64,000 nt of DNA from Streptomyces sp. NBC_01288. Lineage in GTDB: Bacteria > Actinomycetota > Actinomycetes > Streptomycetales > Streptomycetaceae. The stretch's first letter is position 1, and each line of letters starts with the position of its first letter. Location of the stretch: the NCBI RefSeq assembly GCF_035982055.1, contig NZ_CP108427.1, forward strand, positions 5,269,001 to 5,333,000, written 5' to 3'. A program made the translations under genes and the position numbers. The notes below the pieces were generated by a model. It did no database searches. It saw only the letters and a list, made by a program, of their open reading frames with translations, and was not told the origin of the DNA. Shown here in pieces: positions 60,881-64,000 of this stretch.

Positions 60881-61524
60881 GGCGTCTCTCCCTTGACGAT
60901 CTTGGGGAGGTCCTTGGTGTAGTCGTCGACGGTGGTGTCCTGGCCGTAGAGCAGATAGCCGCCGTTGGTCTTCGGGGAGAACGCGACGACCTGGGTGCCG
61001 TGGACGGAGACCAGCTTGCCGTTCTTGTCCTTCGAGGTCGGCTCGATGGAGATGCCGATCGAGCGGGCGCCGGCCTGGATGGTGGCGAAGTCGCCGGTCA
61101 GGCCGACGAACTGGGTGTCGATGCCCTTGAGCCACTTGCCCAGCTCGGAGGGGGTGTCGCGCGCCGGGTCGGTGGTCACGAACACGACCAGCAGCTTGTC
61201 CTGCTCGGCCTTGGGCAGCGACTTCTTGGCGACGGCGATGTTGTTCATCGTCAGCGGGCAGATGTCGGGGCAGTGGGTGTAGCCGAAGTAGATCAGTGTC
61301 GGTCGGCCCTTGGTCTCCGCCCGGAAGTCGTACTTCTTGCCGTGCGTGTCCGTGAGGACCAGGTCCGGCTTCTCGAACGGGGTGTCGAGCACGGTGGCGG
61401 CCTGGGTCGCGGTGTCCTCGGAGACCACGGAGACGGGGCTCTGGCTGTCGTCGCTGCCGCAGGCGGAGAGCGTCAGGGTGGCGGCGACGAGCAGAACGGC
61501 CGCCGCGAACGTCTTCTTGCGCAT
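60877..61524 (-). CDS. sco: Sco family copper chaperone lipoprotein
   Basis: A 215-residue lipoprotein with lipobox LSAC (Cys22). The thioredoxin-like Sco site is THCPDIC (Cys85 and Cys89), and the third copper ligand is His in SVHGTQV near 175. S. lividans Sco binds copper and is needed for GlxA and for development at low copper. ATG 61524 is the start; AGAAATG-like DNA lies just upstream with no strong Shine-Dalgarno. It is coupled to ecuC by a 4-bp overlap. Confidence 0.94.
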   Translation of the reverse strand: MRKKTFAAAVLLVAATLTLSACGSDDSQSPVSVVSEDTATQAATVLDTPFEKPDLVLTDTHGKKYDFRAETKGRPTLIYFGYTHCPDICPLTMNNIAVAKKSLPKAEQDKLLVVFVTTDPARDTPSELGKWLKGIDTQFVGLTGDFATIQAGARSIGISIEPTSKDKNGKLVSVHGTQVVAFSPKTNGGYLLYGQDTTVDDYTKDLPKIVKGETP

Positions 61525-61616
61525 AGAGAAATGTCCCAGTTGTGAGAGCTCCGGCGCGCACCGGGGTCGTACGAGAGAGTCGCACGGACCCCTGTGCGCG
61601 CCATGAGTGACGGGCC

Positions 61617-62339
61617 TCAGACGGTCGTACGCCGTCGGCCGGCGAGAACGCCGTACGCCACGCCCGCCGCGCCGACGGCGATGCCGACCACGCCGAGGAC
61701 GCGGGCGGTGGTGTCGGAGGAATCGGCGGACGACGAGGTGGAGTCGGCGGCGGTGGTCTCGGTCTTCGCGGCCTTGTCGGAGGCGTCCTCGGCGGTCGCG
61801 CCGGAGGTGGAGGTCAGCGTGAGCGTCGGAGCCGGGTTCTCGGGCTCCTCCTCGCCGTCCTTCTGCACCTCGATCCAGCGCACGACCTGCTTGTCGGAGT
61901 ACGTCTGGAGCGCCTTGAAGACGAGCTGGTCGGCGTCCGTGGGCAGCATGCCGACGGAGACCGGGAACTTCTGGAAGTAGCCGGGTTCGACGCCCTTGCC
62001 GGTCGCGGTCCAGGTGACCTTGGTGACGGCCTCGGTGATCGTCTCGCCGTGCATCTCGGCGGGCTTGGCGAGCTTCGACTTGGTGACCTTCACGGTCCAG
62101 CCGCTGATCGGCTCCGGCATCACGGAGGCCAGCGGGTGGTCGGTCGGGAAGTTCACTTCCAGCTTGGTGGTCGAGGCGTCGTCACGCTCGTTCGGGACCT
62201 TGAAGTCGACGACCGCGTAGCCGCCCTTGACGGCCGCGCCCTCCGGTTGCACAGAGACGTGCGCGAAGGCGGGGGAAGACAGGACGAGCACGGCCGAGCC
62301 GGCGACGGCAGCGGCGGCGGCGATACGAGAGGTCTTCAT
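61617..62339 (-). CDS. YcnI-like copper-binding protein (DUF1775)
   Basis: A 240-residue exported protein. The signal peptide ends SSPAFA, leaving His27 at the mature N-terminus (HVSVQPEG), as in the mono-histidine copper brace of YcnI. The DUF1775 beta-sandwich follows to about residue 165, then a Thr/Ser/Ala linker and a C-terminal membrane helix (VLGVVGIAVGAAGVAYGVL) with an RRR stop-transfer tail. It likely anchors a copper carrier on the outside of the membrane. ATG 62339 begins the signal. It lies 92 bp upstream of sco on the same strand. Confidence 0.9.
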   Translation of the reverse strand: MKTSRIAAAAAVAGSAVLVLSSPAFAHVSVQPEGAAVKGGYAVVDFKVPNERDDASTTKLEVNFPTDHPLASVMPEPISGWTVKVTKSKLAKPAEMHGETITEAVTKVTWTATGKGVEPGYFQKFPVSVGMLPTDADQLVFKALQTYSDKQVVRWIEVQKDGEEEPENPAPTLTLTSTSGATAEDASDKAAKTETTAADSTSSSADSSDTTARVLGVVGIAVGAAGVAYGVLAGRRRTTV

Positions 62340-62477
62340 GGAAAGGAGCACTCCACTTCGAGTTCGAGTGAGTTCCGGTGGTGAAGAGGGGGCGCGTGGC
62401 ACGCGCGTGTGCCGCACGACGGCGGCCACCTCTCCCGGAGAGCTGTGCTCGATGGAAGTGGTACTGGTCGCGTCGCG

Positions 62478-63323
62478 TCAGGCGGCGAGGGTGTGTGCGG
62501 CGGCGACCGGCGGGCCGCGGCGGATCACCGAGTGCTGGAGTGCGGTCGTGTGCGGCGCGGGCGGCGCGAACAGGGCGCTACGGAGCGGACGCGGGCCCGC
62601 CTCGGGCGCTCCCGGCAGCCCGGCCCGCAGAGCGCGCACCAGGGCGAGCGCACCGCGCAAGGACCGTACGAGCGCCCCTTCCGCGACTCCGTGCGCCGAG
62701 AGTTCCATCAGGCGCAGCAGCGCCAGGTCCCCGCGCCGCAGCAGCCAGCCCGCGGCGAGCGCCGCGAGGACGTGACCGAGCAGCATGGACAGGGACGGGA
62801 ACAGCGACATGGAGGACGCGGCGGAGGTGGACATGGCGTCCGCCGGATGGTGCATCGACCCCATGCCGCTCATCGAGCCCGTCGGACCCATCGAGCCCGA
62901 GGTCGGCAACAGCCGCGCGTCGGTGAGGATCTGATGGGCCTGCGCCGGGCTGATCGCCGCGGCGGTGGTCCCGCACAGGAGATGCGCGGCACGCGCGACG
63001 AGCGTGGCGTCGGAGGCCGAGAGGGAGTCGGACGATGGGGTGACGGCCGTCTGACCGAGCCCGAACAGTGTGTGCAGCACGGTCTGTCCGACCGCGAGCG
63101 GCACCACGATCCCCGGCAGCGAACGCGCCCGCCCGGCGAGCGGCGCCACCACGAGGAAGGTGGCGAGGAAGCCCGCGCCCAGTGTCCACGGCGGAACCGT
63201 GGCGCAGGAGGCGATCGCATGACCGGCCGCGGCCAGCACGACACAGACCGCGGCGAACACCGCGGCCCTCAGGACCCGGAGTTCACCTCCGGAGCGCGCC
63301 GTACGTGGGTGGGGGGCAGTCAT
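62478..63323 (-). CDS. Membrane protein with Met/His-rich segment, probable copper-block member
   Basis: A 281-residue protein with about five hydrophobic segments (18-38, 48-64, 70-88, 165-190 and a C-terminal one). Between helices lies a Met/Ser/Gly-rich loop containing MSGMGSMHHPADAM, the kind of cluster that binds Cu(I). I do not recognise the family. It is first in the leftward series that continues with the YcnI-like, Sco, ECuC and CopCD genes, so a copper role is inferred from place and composition. ATG 63323 is the start. A 138-bp gap separates it from the YcnI-like gene. Confidence 0.8.
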   Translation of the reverse strand: MTAPHPRTARSGGELRVLRAAVFAAVCVVLAAAGHAIASCATVPPWTLGAGFLATFLVVAPLAGRARSLPGIVVPLAVGQTVLHTLFGLGQTAVTPSSDSLSASDATLVARAAHLLCGTTAAAISPAQAHQILTDARLLPTSGSMGPTGSMSGMGSMHHPADAMSTSAASSMSLFPSLSMLLGHVLAALAAGWLLRRGDLALLRLMELSAHGVAEGALVRSLRGALALVRALRAGLPGAPEAGPRPLRSALFAPPAPHTTALQHSVIRRGPPVAAAHTLAA

Positions 63324-63462
63324 GGCGGGCTCATCATCGCACCGGCCTTATTGCCGCCATACGGCAGGTCGGCAACATCGAGGCCATAGTGTGTCGTAGG
63401 TCACAAAGATCACTCTCCGGCGTGAGCTACCTCCGGATACACCAATTACGTTTGGGACGCAT

Positions 63463-63476
63463 CGCCCATATGGGCG
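63463..63476. promoter_or_regulatory. 14-bp palindrome upstream of the ATPase gene
   Basis: CGCCCATATGGGCG is a perfect palindrome 84 bp before the ATG of the last gene, within the 236-bp divergent gap to the copper block. It is a candidate operator; I do not know a matching regulator. Confidence 0.45.
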
Positions 63477-63559
63477 GCATCACGTCAACTCCGTGCTTAC
63501 ACAGGGGCACTGGCGGCAATAGGTATCACTATGTCGAGCCGCGGCCGGGAGGCTGGAGC

Positions 63560-64000
63560 ATGAGCATCTGGTGGTCACTCCATCTGAGGCGCGAGGCCGC
63601 GAGCGTGCCACTCGCCCGGCGACTGTTCCTCGGCACGATGGAGACCGCGGGCGTCGACCCGGACATCTCCTACGACCTCTCCGTCGCCCTGAGCGAGGCG
63701 TGCGCCAACGCCGTCGAGCACGGCGGCGACACCGCGCACGGCGCGCCCACGGAGGCGTACCGGGTCACCGCGTACCTCGACGGCGAGAAGTGCCGTATCG
63801 AAGTCGCGGACTCCGGCCCCGGTTTCGCCCGCACGCAGTCCGTCCGCCCGGCCCCGAGCGAGGCCGAGAACGGCCGCGGCCTGTGCCTCATCCAGGAGCT
63901 CGCCGACCACGTCCACATCGGCAACAAGCCGGGCGTGGGTGGCGCGGTGGTGAGCTTCGACAAGATCCTGAAGTGGCGCAAGGACGCGCCGTTGATGGCG
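63560..64000 (+). CDS. SpoIIAB/RsbW-like ATP-binding regulatory protein (3' end outside the window)
   Basis: 147 codons are visible without a stop. The HATPase_c_2 fold is clear: N-box LSEACANAVEHGG (about 42-54), G1 box DSGPGF (about 90-95), G2 block NGRGLCLIQELADHV (about 104-118). Such small Streptomyces kinases phosphorylate anti-anti-sigma factors or other partners; no partner gene is in view. GGGAGG about 8 bp upstream supports ATG 63560. The frame is open at the window edge and probably ends shortly beyond. Confidence 0.9.
   Translation, partial: MSIWWSLHLRREAASVPLARRLFLGTMETAGVDPDISYDLSVALSEACANAVEHGGDTAHGAPTEAYRVTAYLDGEKCRIEVADSGPGFARTQSVRPAPSEAENGRGLCLIQELADHVHIGNKPGVGGAVVSFDKILKWRKDAPLMA

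Overview
The window is about 64 kb of very GC-rich chromosome, almost certainly from a Streptomyces species and from the arm close to oriC. Four things point there: the gene content (rplI, dnaB, ptpA, ssgR-ssgA, thiC, hisC, cydAB-cydCD, serS, pheA, dtpA), a gene order that matches what I remember of the S. coelicolor SCO3909-SCO3970 interval, many GTG/TTG starts with 4-bp GTGA gene overlaps, and a dense scatter of the 14-bp Streptomyces parS palindrome. I count nine perfect parS copies and four copies with one mismatch. Several groups of DnaA boxes add to the origin-proximal character. No database search was run; names rest on motifs and remembered family features.

Layout. 1-6.4 kb: tail of rplI with its terminator, a triple parS, a MATE exporter, a DnaA-box region, dnaB, a serine hydrolase and a GNAT. 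5.9-10.1 kb: a divergent MarR/MFS pair, a GlcG/HbpS-like protein, a second GNAT and a HAD phosphatase. 10.4-16.7 kb: a flavohemoprotein with a long Pro/Ala-rich extension, NUDIX and LysR genes around a mirrored parS pair, then a holin-like/ptpA/cystathionine-lyase operon, a cupin and a small membrane protein. 16.9-18.5 kb: the sporulation pair ssgR-ssgA. 18.7-22.3 kb: a YibE/F membrane protein with a His-rich N-terminus, then thiC behind a TPP riboswitch whose variable arm contains parS sites. 22.4-31.7 kb: a secreted carboxypeptidase-like protein, two unrecognised genes, a metallophosphoesterase, a 1.8-kb repeat-rich non-coding stretch, a LacI regulator and hisC.

31.7-41.3 kb: a Rex-type operator, cydA, cydB, a cydCD fusion whose likely start codon lies in parS, a DevS-like GAF sensor kinase, a 37-bp tandem repeat array and an M23 peptidase. 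41.3-49 kb: a Cof-type HAD phosphatase, a flavin-dependent oxidoreductase, kptA, and a tight four-gene operon (M24-like peptidase, EphD-like epoxide hydrolase/SDR fusion, PF10118-type putative di-iron protein, MerR regulator). 49.2-53.1 kb: a four-gene ABC-2 export locus. 53.4-57 kb: a second Cof-type HAD overlapping serS, then a DnaA-box cluster before pheA. 57-63.3 kb: a leftward copper-handling block (small Met/His protein, YcnI-like, Sco, ECuC-like PCuAC lipoprotein, CopC-CopD fusion, DyP peroxidase DtpA), which in S. lividans feeds copper to the radical oxidase GlxA. The window ends inside a SpoIIAB-like ATPase gene.

Most genes are ordinary core genes. What is unusual is the overlay of chromosome-maintenance DNA sites on gene-control elements (parS in the thiC riboswitch arm, parS at the cydCD start, a parS palindrome at the cydB end), the hairpin-bearing tandem repeats in three intergenic regions, and the EphD-type operon.
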